NCBI RefSeq assembly: GCF_016616095.2
Contig: NZ_CP067089.2
Location: forward strand, 3,720,001-3,784,000
DNA: 64,000 nucleotides
Origin: Breznakiella homolactica
GTDB taxonomy: Bacteria > Spirochaetota > Spirochaetia > Treponematales > Breznakiellaceae
Reading direction: 5' to 3'
The translations under genes and the position numbers were made by a program. Positions 31,860 to 41,332 of the stretch are shown piece after piece. Positions within the stretch are counted from its first letter, which is position 1; each line of letters opens with the position of its first letter. Under the pieces are notes generated by a model. The model saw only the letters and a list, made by a program, of their open reading frames with translations, ran no database searches and had not been told where the DNA came from.

Positions 31860-34148
31860 TTAATACAACGCAAGTCCGCCGTTCCTGAGGGTGTTCCACA
31901 GTTCCGGGAGAGCGGCGGCTCCTATGATTTCCCGGAGTTCCTGCATAAAACCCTGGGGGTCATCCGAAGGATTTCGGGAAACTTTTTCCAGGAGAAGCTT
32001 CAGCGCTGCGGCCCTGTCCGCAGTCACGGTGACTTCATGGTCGGCCAGGCGCCAGCGCCAGAAAAGGCGGGCACCGCCCCGGGACGGCCGCATCATCGGA
32101 CTGGACCCGAGAAAAATCAGCCGCTGTCCGCCGTCCGCCGGGAATTCAGCGCGTTCCTGGTCGCGGTCCCGGGCGTATGCATCCAGCAGTTCCGTTACCG
32201 TATCTGCCGGCACAGAGGGGGCAGGGACCTTAAACGGAAAAGCCCTGTCCACAGGAGTCTCCGTGTCCCCGTTCATCCACGCTGAAAGGAGCGCGTCCAG
32301 GGGCGCGGTGAATTTATCGTATTGTTCCTCTCCTTCAAAACGGAGGTCGTTATTGGCGAACAGCTTCGGTTCTCCGGGGGCCGCGGAATCGCCGGTGACC
32401 GCAAGGTCTCCGTGGCGGCCCCGTTTCCATTCGGCGTAAATCCGGGAATGGCGGGTCAGGACAAATTTGTGCCAGAACGCCGAATCCAGGAGGCCCTGGC
32501 TAAAAAGCTGGCGCATGGTTTCCGCGGAGTCAATGATTTCCTCCTCCTGTTCATCCCAGTACCCGTAAATCAGGTACGCGTGGGTCAGGATTCCCGCTTC
32601 CTTGAAGGCCGCGCAGGCCCGGACCACCTCTCTGAGGGTTATGCCTTTGCCGATCCGTTTAAATCCCTGTTCCGACGCCACCTCAATTCCGGCGGAAACG
32701 CCGATGAGTCCGCCCGCGGCGAGCAGGGCCGCGGTGTCCGGAGTAAAAGCTTTTTCAAAACGGATATTGCCCCAGAACTCCAGGGGCAGCCCCGCCGCCC
32801 GGTTGAGTTCCGCCAGACGGACGAGGGACGCAGCGGGAGCGGCTTCATCAACGAGGTGTACCCCCCGGACTCCGGTTTTTTCAGCCTGGTCTTTCAGATG
32901 GGCGAACAGCGCCTCCGGGTCCGCGGGCGAATAGCCGCGGATATAATCCAGCTGCACATCGCAGAACGCGCAGGCGTGCCAGTAGCAGCCGTGGGCGAGG
33001 TAGGCCTTGAGCCAGTGACCATCCGACCAGAGCCGGTGCATGGGATTGGCGTCGTCCACCGGATAGATGTACCGGGAAAAATCAATTCCCGTATAATCGG
33101 GGAAAATGGTTTTCACCGAATCCCGGTCAGCCTCGGCATAGGATTCAGACGGTTCTTCCCGGGGTTTTTCGCAGGCGCTGTTTTCGATGGCCTGGTCCCG
33201 GACGATGCTCCGGTGCCCGTGGGGGCGGTACATGGTTTTGTACAGCGGCTTGTCCGTATCTCCGCCCGCCGCCCGCCGGTCCAGCACCGCCCTGAGAGAG
33301 CCGTATCCCCGGTCAAAGCACAGATAGTCGAAATAATCAAAGAACCGGTCCTCCTCCAGGGAACGCAGTTCCGTATTCACGTAGCCGCCTCCGGCGGCGG
33401 TGCATACCCGGTCTCCGAAATATTCCTTCGCCGATTCCGCGCAGACCAAAGCCCCGGCGAGGCAGCCGGGAAAGGGAATGGTCGCCCCCAGCAGAAACTG
33501 TCCCTCTCCGCCGGGGAGCTTTTTCTCCAGATTCCGCCATTCCTCCTGCAGAAAGGGCCGGTAAAAAGTATTCAGAATATAACTGTCCAGGCCGGCGGTG
33601 ACCTGCGAAAAGTCCCGGACGCTGGCGCTCAGGTGCTCCGCGTAGCGGACCAGACTGAATGACGGATCCAGGGCGACGGTGATGAAATCCGCCAGATCAG
33701 CCAGGAGCCGGCTTGCCAAAACAGGCGCTGAATCCGGCCCGGGCTGGCCGTCCGCGGCTTCAAGGCAGCTGTCGTACCGGGGACCGCCGGGAATCACCCC
33801 GTTGGCCTGGGTCAGCAGGTGGGCAAATTCCCGGTCCTTCCCTCTGAGAAAATTTACCAGGCGGTCTATAACCGCGGTCCACTGTTCGGACTCCGACAGG
33901 AACCGTTCGATGTTGTATCGGGCATAGGGATTCTCCGCGGCGGCTCCGGGTGTTTTGCCGAACGCCCTCCGTGCGTCCGCGAACAGGGTTTCCGTTCCCT
34001 GCCGGCAGAAAATCCGCTCAAAAAGGGCGATGGAATGGTCGGAAACGATACAGGAATATCCGTTTTTTTCCAGGAATGACCTGAGGTAATAAATTGAAGG
34101 ATAGGGCGCGTTAAGCTGGACCAGGGGCGGCTGGACGAGGTATATCAT
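31860..34148 (-). CDS. B12-binding-type radical SAM protein
   Basis: 762 residues. The N-terminus (MIYLVQPPLVQLNAPYPSIYYLRSFLEKNGY) resembles the cobalamin-binding domain seen in this superfamily, but the usual DxHxxG motif is not obvious. The radical SAM cluster motif is CYWHACAFCD (CX4CX2C, a known variant in this group) at about residue 390. GVHLVDEAAP, GNIRFEK, ISAGIE-like GVSAGIEVAS and AYLIYGYWDEQEEE are the usual SAM-barrel blocks. Anaerobic oxygen-sensitive catalysis is likely; the substrate is unknown. It overlaps the upstream small Cys protein gene by 4 nt, so the two are coupled. Confidence 0.8.
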   Translation of the reverse strand: MIYLVQPPLVQLNAPYPSIYYLRSFLEKNGYSCIVSDHSIALFERIFCRQGTETLFADARRAFGKTPGAAAENPYARYNIERFLSESEQWTAVIDRLVNFLRGKDREFAHLLTQANGVIPGGPRYDSCLEAADGQPGPDSAPVLASRLLADLADFITVALDPSFSLVRYAEHLSASVRDFSQVTAGLDSYILNTFYRPFLQEEWRNLEKKLPGGEGQFLLGATIPFPGCLAGALVCAESAKEYFGDRVCTAAGGGYVNTELRSLEEDRFFDYFDYLCFDRGYGSLRAVLDRRAAGGDTDKPLYKTMYRPHGHRSIVRDQAIENSACEKPREEPSESYAEADRDSVKTIFPDYTGIDFSRYIYPVDDANPMHRLWSDGHWLKAYLAHGCYWHACAFCDVQLDYIRGYSPADPEALFAHLKDQAEKTGVRGVHLVDEAAPAASLVRLAELNRAAGLPLEFWGNIRFEKAFTPDTAALLAAGGLIGVSAGIEVASEQGFKRIGKGITLREVVRACAAFKEAGILTHAYLIYGYWDEQEEEIIDSAETMRQLFSQGLLDSAFWHKFVLTRHSRIYAEWKRGRHGDLAVTGDSAAPGEPKLFANNDLRFEGEEQYDKFTAPLDALLSAWMNGDTETPVDRAFPFKVPAPSVPADTVTELLDAYARDRDQERAEFPADGGQRLIFLGSSPMMRPSRGGARLFWRWRLADHEVTVTADRAAALKLLLEKVSRNPSDDPQGFMQELREIIGAAALPELWNTLRNGGLALY

Positions 34149-34354
34149 CGGAGCCCTTCCTTCTGCCGGAAGGACGGACAGTGGTGTCCCGTCGCCCGGA
34201 AAACCTCCACCGACGGCAGGTTCCGGCTCTTAATACCGAAAACCGTACACGATCTGGGGAAGGCCGGGTCCCATGAGACCTTGAAGTATACGCATTTCAG
34301 GCAGTCCGGGGCTCTCGGAGCTCCCTGGTCACCGCCGGATTGTGAAGTTTCCAT
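34145..34354 (-). CDS. Small Cys-rich protein coupled to the radical SAM gene
   Basis: 69 residues with CLKCVYF, RSCTVFGIKSRNLPS and GHHCPSF: four Cys spaced as in a metal-binding or redox protein. Short proteins with this CxxC...C-x-FGFKS...C pattern occur in other bacteria without a proven role. The stop codon overlaps the start of the radical SAM gene (34145-34148), indicating translational coupling and a possible partner function. It is divergent from ptsI, whose promoter lies 7 bp beyond its start. Confidence 0.75.
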   Translation of the reverse strand: METSQSGGDQGAPRAPDCLKCVYFKVSWDPAFPRSCTVFGIKSRNLPSVEVFRATGHHCPSFRQKEGLR

Positions 34355-34360
34355 GTAGGT

Positions 34361-34390
34361 TTGACAGTTTACCCGTCTTTGGAGTATCCT
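34361..34390 (+). promoter_or_regulatory. ptsI promoter
   Basis: TTGACA (34361-34366), 18-nt spacer, TATCCT (34385-34390); the ATG begins 8 nt later, again predicting a very short or absent leader. Confidence 0.65.
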
Positions 34391-34398
34391 TCAATACA

Positions 34399-36144
34399 AT
34401 GGAACGATTATCCGGTATTTCCGCATCTTCAGGGATCGTTATGGGAAAAGCCTTCCTGTATCTGGAGGGCGAATTTCCGGATATTCCCCGGTATTCAATT
34501 CAAAAAAGCGATACTGATCACGAATGGAAACGCCTTCTCTCGGCAATTGACGCCGCGAAAGCGGAAATTCAGGAACTGCTCGATACTTCTTCCCACGAAA
34601 TGACGAAAGAACAGGCCCAGATATTCCAGGCCCAGCTCATGATGCTGGAAGATGAGGAATTCCATGGCCAGATGAAGGAACGCCTGGAAACGAGTCTCGA
34701 GAATATTGAATGGGTCGTCTGGGATATTTCCCATGAGCTTACCCAGAAACTTATCGCATCCGCGGATGCCTACCTCCGGGAGCGGGCGGTGGATATCTCC
34801 GATGTCGCGAGCCGGATTCTGTTTAAGCTTCTGTCCATAAAACGCTTTTCCCTGGCGGATCTCAAAGAGGATGTGATCCTCGTTGTCCATGATCTCCTGC
34901 CGTCGGACGCCCTGGCCATGAACAAGGAACGGGTAAAGGGTATTGTCATGGATATGGGAGGGCGGACGTCCCATACGGCTATCCTTGCCCGGGCCTTTGA
35001 AATTCCCGCGGTCCTGGGCCTTTCCCGGGTAACGAAACTTATCAATGACGGGGACACGGTCATTGTTGACGGCAATGCCGGCCGGGTGACGATCAAGCCC
35101 GATAAAAAAGCCCTGAGCCGGTTTAAGCGGGTAGCCGCCCAGATCAACCGGATCTCCGACGAACTCCACGCCATCCGGGATCTTCCCGCGGAAACCCTGG
35201 ACGGCTACCGGGTCTGTCTTAAGGCGAATATTGAGCTTCCCGAAGAAGCCGACCATGTGCTTAAATACGGCGCCGAAGGGATCGGTCTGTACCGTTCGGA
35301 ATTCCTTTTCCTTACCCCGGGATACCCGGCGGAGGAGGAAACCCAGTACCAGGCGTACCGCCGGGTTCTCGAGGCCATGGGCGACCGGCCGGTAACCATC
35401 AGGACCCTCGATCTCGGAGGTGATAAGCTCCTTCCCAATCTGCAGAGCTACGATGAAAAGAACCCCCTCCTTGGCTGGCGGGCTATACGGTTCTGCCTGT
35501 CCCTGCCGGAACTTTTCAAAACCCAGCTCAAAACTTTGCTGCGGTGCAGCACCGAGGGAAACCTTAAAATAATGTTTCCCATGATTTCAGGCATTGAGGA
35601 ATTGGTAAACGCGATAACCGTGGTTGAGGAAGCAAAGGCCGAATGCCTGGAGAAGGGATTCCCTTTCAACGAAAATATTGAGATCGGCATCATGATCGAA
35701 ATTCCTTCCGCCGCCATGACCGCGGACATACTGGCGAAAAAATCGGACTTCTTTTCAATCGGGACCAATGACCTGGTCCAGTATTCCATAGCCGTTGACC
35801 GGGGCAATGAAAAGGTCAATTACCTTGCCCAGCCCTTCCATCCCGGGGTGCTCCGGTTCATCAAAAGAACCATCGACGCGGCCCACGAAAACGGAATAAA
35901 AGCGGCTATGTGCGGAGAACTTGCGGGGGACCCCATGGCCACAGCGGTGCTCCTCGGCCTCGGTCTGGATGAATTCAGCATGACCGCGTCGTCAATTCCC
36001 CTGGTAAAAAAAATAATCCGGGGATCAACCATAGAAAGCTGCCGTATCCTGGCGGAAAAAATCATGGAGTGTTCGTCATACCAGCATGTTACTTTTCTTG
36101 TCGAAGCCTGGATGGCGGAGCATTTCCCCGATATCGGGGATTAG
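34399..36144 (+). CDS. ptsI: PTS Enzyme I (PEP-protein phosphotransferase)
   Basis: About 581 residues from the ATG at 34399 (MERLSGISASSGI); the frame is open 19 codons further, but that part overlaps the promoter. The phosphorylated His (about residue 192) is in MDMGGRTSHTAILARAF. The PEP-binding barrel follows with GIGLYRSEFLF and the C-terminal GTNDLVQYSIAVDRGN, then AMCGELAGDP. The length is normal. It takes phosphate from PEP and gives it to HPr. There is no EII gene nearby; der follows after 15 nt, so the two are probably co-transcribed. Confidence 0.96.
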   Translation: MERLSGISASSGIVMGKAFLYLEGEFPDIPRYSIQKSDTDHEWKRLLSAIDAAKAEIQELLDTSSHEMTKEQAQIFQAQLMMLEDEEFHGQMKERLETSLENIEWVVWDISHELTQKLIASADAYLRERAVDISDVASRILFKLLSIKRFSLADLKEDVILVVHDLLPSDALAMNKERVKGIVMDMGGRTSHTAILARAFEIPAVLGLSRVTKLINDGDTVIVDGNAGRVTIKPDKKALSRFKRVAAQINRISDELHAIRDLPAETLDGYRVCLKANIELPEEADHVLKYGAEGIGLYRSEFLFLTPGYPAEEETQYQAYRRVLEAMGDRPVTIRTLDLGGDKLLPNLQSYDEKNPLLGWRAIRFCLSLPELFKTQLKTLLRCSTEGNLKIMFPMISGIEELVNAITVVEEAKAECLEKGFPFNENIEIGIMIEIPSAAMTADILAKKSDFFSIGTNDLVQYSIAVDRGNEKVNYLAQPFHPGVLRFIKRTIDAAHENGIKAAMCGELAGDPMATAVLLGLGLDEFSMTASSIPLVKKIIRGSTIESCRILAEKIMECSSYQHVTFLVEAWMAEHFPDIGD

Positions 36145-36159
36145 CACGGTGGCGGAACG

Positions 36160-37713
36160 ATGAATTTTGAATACGGTATACAGTACCGCAACCTTCCGGT
36201 AGTTGCCCTGGTGGGGCGTCCCAATGTGGGAAAATCAACCCTCTTTAACCGCCTCCTCCACAAACGCAGGGTCATCACCGATCCGACTCCGGGGGTCACC
36301 CGGGATCCCGTGGGCGCCGATGCCTTTATCGCGAACCGCCCGGTCCGGCTTATCGATACCGGCGGATTCAAACTCGACCGCGAAGAACTCGATGGCCTGG
36401 TGGTAGAACGTACTCTGGAAACCCTGGAAACAGCGGACCTTATTGTCCTGATCCTTGAAGCCGGAGAGCTGACCCCGGAGGATGAGGAATTCATCAAATT
36501 TCTGAGACCCCATCAGGACCGCCTCATGGTGGCGGTGAACAAAACCGAAGGCGGCCGCCGGGAAGCGGACGCGTGGAATCTGCTGTCCTACGGCTTCGAT
36601 TCGGTGTATATGATCTCCGCGGAGCACGGGGACAATATCGGTGATCTTGAAGACGCTATAGTAAAGCGCCTCGATTTTTCGAATGTTGAAGTTGACACCG
36701 CCGAAGAGCGGGGTATCCGGCTTGCCCTGGTGGGTAAACCGAATACGGGAAAGTCGACCCTCTCCAACCGGCTGACCGCGTCGGCGGCTTCTATCGTAAG
36801 CGATATCCCCGGTACGACCCGGGATGTGGTGGAAGGAAGTTTTTACTACAAGGACCGGCTGTTTACGGTTCTTGATACCGCGGGGATCCGGCGGAAAAGC
36901 CGGGTAAACGAAAATATCGAATACTATTCGGTCAACCGGGCAATCAAATCCCTGGATGACGCCGATGTGGTCCTGCTTATGATAGACGCCAATGAAGGCC
37001 TCAGCGACCAGGACAAGAAGATCACCGCCCTTGCCCATGAACGGGGCAGGGGAATTATCATGGTGCTCAACAAATGGGATACCATGCCCCAGATCAAAAA
37101 TACCTTTACCGCGGCCTCAGACCGGATCCGGTTTCTCTTCGGCAAAATGGACTACGCGCCCATTGTCGCGGTCAGCGCCATAGATGGAACCGGTGTGGGT
37201 GAACTTCTGGATACGGCGCTTAAAATGTACCGCCAGCTTACCCGGAAGGTTGATACCGGACCTCTCAATCAGGCCCTTGAGCGCTGGCTGGAGGAATATC
37301 CCCCTCCCATTGGGCCCAAGACACGGTTCAAAATAAAATACGTTACCCAGGTTTCGGAAAATCCCGTTAAGTTTGTTTTTTTCGTTTCCCGGCCTCAGGC
37401 GGTAACCGAATCCTATGAATCGTACCTGAGAAATAAAATCCGGAAGGATCTTGGGTTTTCCATGATCCCGGTTCAGATTGAACTCCGGGCGTCCCGGACC
37501 GACCAGACCACCGCCCGGAAGGAACTCGAAACCCGGCGGGCGCTTAACAAAACACGTCCGGAAGGCAGTCCTGCCGCACCGAAGAAACGCGGCCCCGGGA
37601 CTGAACCCGCCCGGCAGGGATCTTCCGGACCGAAGAGTCCCGGGCAGAGTGCTTCCGGCGGCGGAAAGGCAAAGGCGAAGCACAGCAGGGGAACATCCCG
37701 GAAACGGAGATAA
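36160..37713 (+). CDS. der: Ribosome-assembly GTPase Der (EngA)
   Basis: 517 residues. Two tandem GTPase domains: the first has GRPNVGKST near residue 20, DTGGF and NKTE; the second has GKPNTGKST near residue 190, DTAGI and NKWD. A KH-like C-terminal domain follows (about 370-460). The last 55 residues form a basic, Pro/Gly/Ser-rich tail (KKRGPGTEPARQ, KAKAKHSRGTSRKRR), longer than in most Der proteins and probably RNA-contacting. It acts in 50S subunit maturation. Confidence 0.96.
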   Translation: MNFEYGIQYRNLPVVALVGRPNVGKSTLFNRLLHKRRVITDPTPGVTRDPVGADAFIANRPVRLIDTGGFKLDREELDGLVVERTLETLETADLIVLILEAGELTPEDEEFIKFLRPHQDRLMVAVNKTEGGRREADAWNLLSYGFDSVYMISAEHGDNIGDLEDAIVKRLDFSNVEVDTAEERGIRLALVGKPNTGKSTLSNRLTASAASIVSDIPGTTRDVVEGSFYYKDRLFTVLDTAGIRRKSRVNENIEYYSVNRAIKSLDDADVVLLMIDANEGLSDQDKKITALAHERGRGIIMVLNKWDTMPQIKNTFTAASDRIRFLFGKMDYAPIVAVSAIDGTGVGELLDTALKMYRQLTRKVDTGPLNQALERWLEEYPPPIGPKTRFKIKYVTQVSENPVKFVFFVSRPQAVTESYESYLRNKIRKDLGFSMIPVQIELRASRTDQTTARKELETRRALNKTRPEGSPAAPKKRGPGTEPARQGSSGPKSPGQSASGGGKAKAKHSRGTSRKRR

Positions 37714-37716
37714 GCC

Positions 37717-38082
37717 ATGGCTTCCTACAGCATAGGAGACGTGGAACGCCTGGTGGGCGCCAAGGTCCACGTCATCCGGTATTGGGAAAAGGAAATTCCC
37801 CTGATTCAGCCGCGGAAGGATGGCTTCGGCCGGCGGACCTATTCGAGCCGGGATGTGCGTATCCTGCTCAGACTCAAGCACCTCCTCCACGTCCGCCGCT
37901 TTACCCTTGAGGGTGCCCGGGAACAGCTTCTGCGGGAAATGTCCGGTCAGGACCAGAATATACGGGCGGAGATTGAAGCCCTCCGGTCGAGCCTCATGGA
38001 CCTCTTTTTCCTTATCCGTAAATCCGCCGAATCCCTGGAGGAACCGGCGGTGATGCAGAAAACCCGGACTTCCGATGACTGA
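37717..38082 (+). CDS. MerR-family transcriptional regulator
   Basis: 121 residues. The N-terminal MerR helix-turn-helix with wing is clear: SIGDVERLVGAKVHVIRYWEKEIPLIQP, then GRRTYSSRDVRILLRLKHLL. The C-terminal helix is short and has no effector-binding domain or Cys ligands. It resembles the small MerR regulators of unknown ligand found in spirochaetes and delta-proteobacteria. It starts 3 nt after der and overlaps the rsm22-like gene by 8 nt, so its place is inside a housekeeping operon. Confidence 0.88.
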   Translation: MASYSIGDVERLVGAKVHVIRYWEKEIPLIQPRKDGFGRRTYSSRDVRILLRLKHLLHVRRFTLEGAREQLLREMSGQDQNIRAEIEALRSSLMDLFFLIRKSAESLEEPAVMQKTRTSDD

Positions 38083-39271
38083 CCTTTTCCTTCCGCTGAC
38101 AGGAGAAACCAGGAACAGCCTCAGCCGGCTGATGGTATGCATTGACGAAACGTTCCCCCTGCAGAAACGGTTCCGCGCGGATTTAGCGGGAAATATCGCG
38201 GAACTTTCCCGCCTTCTGACCAGTACCCGGGACCGCCGGGACGACGGGTATATGGGCCGGCCGGCACTGCTGTCGGCGTACCTCCGGTATTTTCTCCCCT
38301 GGAACGCCTACCGCCTGGCCCGGCTGCTGCCGGCTTTACCCATCAATCTCAAACCCGGGGATACCGTAACGGATCTCGGTTCCGGTCCCCTCACCGTTCC
38401 CATTGCCCTGTGGATCAGCCGCCCCGATCTCCGGAAAATTCCCCTGGAATTCCGCTGTCTCGACCGCACCGGCGGGGTCCTCGGCGCGGGGGTGAAACTT
38501 CTTCACGCCGTGGCCGGAGCTGATTCACCGTGGACCGTAAAAACTACCCGGGCATCCCTGGGCGCGCGGATCGATGGTCCTCCGGCGGCTCTGGTAACGG
38601 CGGCCAATGTATTCAACGAAGTATTCTGGGATGACCGGCGTATGCTTAAGGGCATCGCGGAAAAACAGGCCCGGTTCCTCTCGGCCATTGCCCGGGAAGA
38701 CGGCGCCGTACTGGTGGTGGAACCGGGAATTCCCCGGTCCGGAGAATTTATTTCAGCCCTGAGAACAGCCCTGGCGGGCCACCGCAGGATGCCGGCGGCG
38801 CCCTGTCCCCACAGCGGGGTATGTCCGCTGCCGGGGGGCGGAAGGGGCGCAAAATGGTGCCATTTTGCCTTTGACACCGATGGCGCTCCCGGGGATCTGC
38901 TGCGGCTGTCCGCCGCCGCGGGGATTCCCAAGGAACGGGCGGTGCTCAGTTTTTTATATACCGGCTCTTCCGGCGGCGCCCTGTGTCCCGAAGATAAAGC
39001 CGGCGGCGCCCAGCGGCTTCCGGTACGCGTCATTACCGACCCGTTTCCGGTTGCGGGTTCCTCCGGTGTGAGCAATAACCCCGGGAAAAAATCCGCTCCC
39101 CATGGAAATCGTTTTGGAAGGTACGGCTGCTCCCGGAAAGGCCTGGTTCTCGTCACGGGGAGCCGGGGCAGAATCGAAGATCTCCCCTCGGGTTCCTGCG
39201 CCGATGTCGTGTGTACCGGCAGGGAACCGCGGGATTCAAAAAGCGGTGCTTTGGTTTTTCCGTTAGAGTAA
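38075..39271 (+). CDS. Rsm22-like ribosomal methyltransferase family protein
   Basis: 398 residues. A SAM-binding loop is visible in DTVTDLGSGPLTVPIAL (about residues 92-110). The Rsm22-type Cys cluster is PCPHSGVCPLP...WCHF (about residues 243-267), and the end has RYGCSRKGLVLV; four such Cys bind an Fe-S cluster in characterised members. The family is tied to small-subunit ribosome assembly. It overlaps merR at its start and the convergent rluA gene by 9 bp at its end. Methyltransferase activity is unproven in the family. Confidence 0.8.
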   Translation: MTDLFLPLTGETRNSLSRLMVCIDETFPLQKRFRADLAGNIAELSRLLTSTRDRRDDGYMGRPALLSAYLRYFLPWNAYRLARLLPALPINLKPGDTVTDLGSGPLTVPIALWISRPDLRKIPLEFRCLDRTGGVLGAGVKLLHAVAGADSPWTVKTTRASLGARIDGPPAALVTAANVFNEVFWDDRRMLKGIAEKQARFLSAIAREDGAVLVVEPGIPRSGEFISALRTALAGHRRMPAAPCPHSGVCPLPGGGRGAKWCHFAFDTDGAPGDLLRLSAAAGIPKERAVLSFLYTGSSGGALCPEDKAGGAQRLPVRVITDPFPVAGSSGVSNNPGKKSAPHGNRFGRYGCSRKGLVLVTGSRGRIEDLPSGSCADVVCTGREPRDSKSGALVFPLE

Positions 39272-40099
39272 ATCCTCGATCCCGGTTATGGCGCTGCCGG
39301 ATTTTTCCATCTGTTTGGCCAAGGCGGCCATATCCTTGGGAAGGGACGCGTGCAGGTTCAGCGGAGGGATTGTTTCTTCCGCCGCATCGGTTTTTATGGA
39401 AAGCGCAGGCAGGCCGATCCGCGCGGCGTGGAGACCCATCCGGGACAGCAGGGGCCGTTCATCGATAGGATCCCCCCGCCAGCCCCGTTTAAAGGATGAA
39501 AGATAAACCCCCTTGGAACTCGTTCCGTACAGGGGATCGCAGACAATGGGGTGCCCGAGGCTGGCCAGGTGAACCCTGATCTGATGGGTTCTGCCGGTTT
39601 CCGGCAGCGCCTCTATGATACTGTAATTTCCCGCGCCCCCCAGATACCTGAAATTTGTAATTGCTTTCTTTCCTTGGTATTTATCAATGATTGTCCGGTG
39701 TTTTTTGTCCCCATCCGCAACCAGGGGCAGGTCGCAGGCGGTTTCCTTCCATGAAGGCCTCCCATGGACAACGGCGATATAGCTTTTTTTAATCCGGTGC
39801 CCTTCAAATGCCTTGGACAGCTCCCGGTGGCTTTCCTGATCTTTCGTAAACAGAACAATCCCGGAGGTATCCCGGTCTATCCTGTGGACAATAAAGACCC
39901 GGTGGGGAAAGGGAAAGCGTTTTTGGCCGGCTTCCGGATCCTTCTCGATTTCCCGGGCTATAAAGCTGTTCAGCAGCTTGTCCAGCCGTTCCTTTGATTC
40001 ATCCCACCGGTCCGCGGTGACCGCTATCCCGGAGCTCTTATCCACCGCCAGGAGAAATTTGTCTTCGTACAATAAAGTATAAGGGTCGCTGTGTTTCAT
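39263..40099 (-). CDS. RluA-family RNA pseudouridine synthase
   Basis: 278 residues. The catalytic Asp is in HRIDRDTSGIVLFTKD; GRTHQIRVHLASLGHPIVCDPLYG is the second family block. There is no N-terminal S4 domain, so it resembles the short RluA/YlyB types that modify rRNA or tRNA; the exact target is unknown. No Shine-Dalgarno precedes the ATG; a promoter ends 8 nt upstream. Confidence 0.9.
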   Translation of the reverse strand: MKHSDPYTLLYEDKFLLAVDKSSGIAVTADRWDESKERLDKLLNSFIAREIEKDPEAGQKRFPFPHRVFIVHRIDRDTSGIVLFTKDQESHRELSKAFEGHRIKKSYIAVVHGRPSWKETACDLPLVADGDKKHRTIIDKYQGKKAITNFRYLGGAGNYSIIEALPETGRTHQIRVHLASLGHPIVCDPLYGTSSKGVYLSSFKRGWRGDPIDERPLLSRMGLHAARIGLPALSIKTDAAEETIPPLNLHASLPKDMAALAKQMEKSGSAITGIEDLL

Positions 40100-40107
40100 C
40101 CGGTACC

Positions 40108-40137
40108 AGTGTAGCCCTTAAGCTTCATCAGCAGCAA
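40108..40137 (-). promoter_or_regulatory. Promoter of the pseudouridine synthase gene
   Basis: On the minus strand TTGCTG (40132-40137), 18-nt spacer, TACACT (40108-40113), then 8 nt to the ATG. Confidence 0.5.
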
Positions 40138-40273
40138 GAGGCGGTGCCGGCTGCCGGAGTTGATGCTGTCCCGTGAACACGGTTCCTGCTGTTCAATATA
40201 CGTTGGCTGTATGGGCGGAGTATGAAAAAAAACCTCGCAATTATTCGGAAAACAAACTATCATTAATACTGTT

Positions 40274-41332
40274 ATGGTATCTATGACCGGCCGAGAATTG
40301 ATTTTTGCCGCAGTAAACGGTGTGTCTGCAAATCGTCTTCCTTTCATGCCGCTTAATTCCGCCTATGCCCGCCGCTGTATAGGGGTTGATTTGGAAGAAT
40401 ACATTTCAGATTACAGGGTACTGGTTAAGGGGCAGCTCGCGTTCGCTGAGAAATTCCATTCCGATTACGTTTCGGTGGTTTCAAAACCTTCAATAGAAGC
40501 GGAGGATTACAGGGAGCTTTACCCATTGCTTCCCGAGGAATCTCTTAACGAAACCGGAGAGTTTGCGCTTTTCAACCGAAAGGAAGGCATATATACCGCC
40601 ATGGAAGGCGATTATTATCAGGGTCGTCTCATGACCGAACGCCTTAAGGCAATCACGGAATTCCGCCGCACAGTCGGCGGATCACTGCTTGTGGAAGGAT
40701 GGGTCGAAGGGGCTGCCCTGGGCGCTTCGATTACCTGGGGAACATCCCGGCTTCTGATGGATTTTTACGATGATCCCGCTTTTGTAAAACAGCTGCTTGA
40801 GTACGTCGCGGGCAATCAAATTGAATTTCTGCGGAGGCAGATCGAAGCCGGAGCCGAGAGTATCGGGGTGGGGGAGCCCGTTTCATCTCTTCTGGGGCCG
40901 GATCTTTTTACCGAATTCCTTGTGCCCCTTCACATGCGGTACGTGTCCGCAATCCATGACGCGGGAGCCCTGGCCAGGCTCCATATATGCGGGAATATCA
41001 TGCCCCTTTTTCCGGTCCTTGAGGATATTCCCTATGATATTATTGACCTGGATTCCCCGTCGCAGATCGGCGCCGCCCGTTCGGTACTCGGTCCGGACCG
41101 GGTTCTCCTGGGCAACATTGATCCTGTTTCCATGGTTCGCGACGGCACCCCCGCTTCAATCAGCGCGGCTCTGGAAACCTGTTTTGAAGAAGCCGGCGGG
41201 CACCGCTATATTGTCGGCGCCGGCTGCGAAATACCTTATGATACTCCGGAAGAAAATATCCTCGCCATGTCGGAATTCGCCGGAAGCCACAAACCTTATT
41301 TCGCGGGACTTTTTGTGGCGGGAGAAATGTAA
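40274..41332 (+). CDS. UroD-family protein, corrinoid-methyltransferase-like
   Basis: 352 residues (an ATG at 40283, MTGRELIFAAVNG, is the more family-like start). UroD/MtaA fold: start TGRELIFAAVNGVSANRLPFMP, metal ligand region LHICGNIMPLF (His and Cys), GNIDPV, and GAGCEIPYDTPEENI at the end with the last Cys. The HxCG...Cys pattern fits zinc-dependent methyl transfer from a corrinoid protein or to coenzyme M-like thiols, rather than heme synthesis, since no other heme gene is near. The substrate is unknown. Its last 37 bp overlap the convergent UPF0316 gene. Confidence 0.78.
   Translation: MVSMTGRELIFAAVNGVSANRLPFMPLNSAYARRCIGVDLEEYISDYRVLVKGQLAFAEKFHSDYVSVVSKPSIEAEDYRELYPLLPEESLNETGEFALFNRKEGIYTAMEGDYYQGRLMTERLKAITEFRRTVGGSLLVEGWVEGAALGASITWGTSRLLMDFYDDPAFVKQLLEYVAGNQIEFLRRQIEAGAESIGVGEPVSSLLGPDLFTEFLVPLHMRYVSAIHDAGALARLHICGNIMPLFPVLEDIPYDIIDLDSPSQIGAARSVLGPDRVLLGNIDPVSMVRDGTPASISAALETCFEEAGGHRYIVGAGCEIPYDTPEENILAMSEFAGSHKPYFAGLFVAGEM

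Noticed and set aside
32322..33662. 446-codon plus-strand ORF opposite the radical SAM gene
   Set aside because: The radical SAM motifs are on the minus strand; this frame has none.
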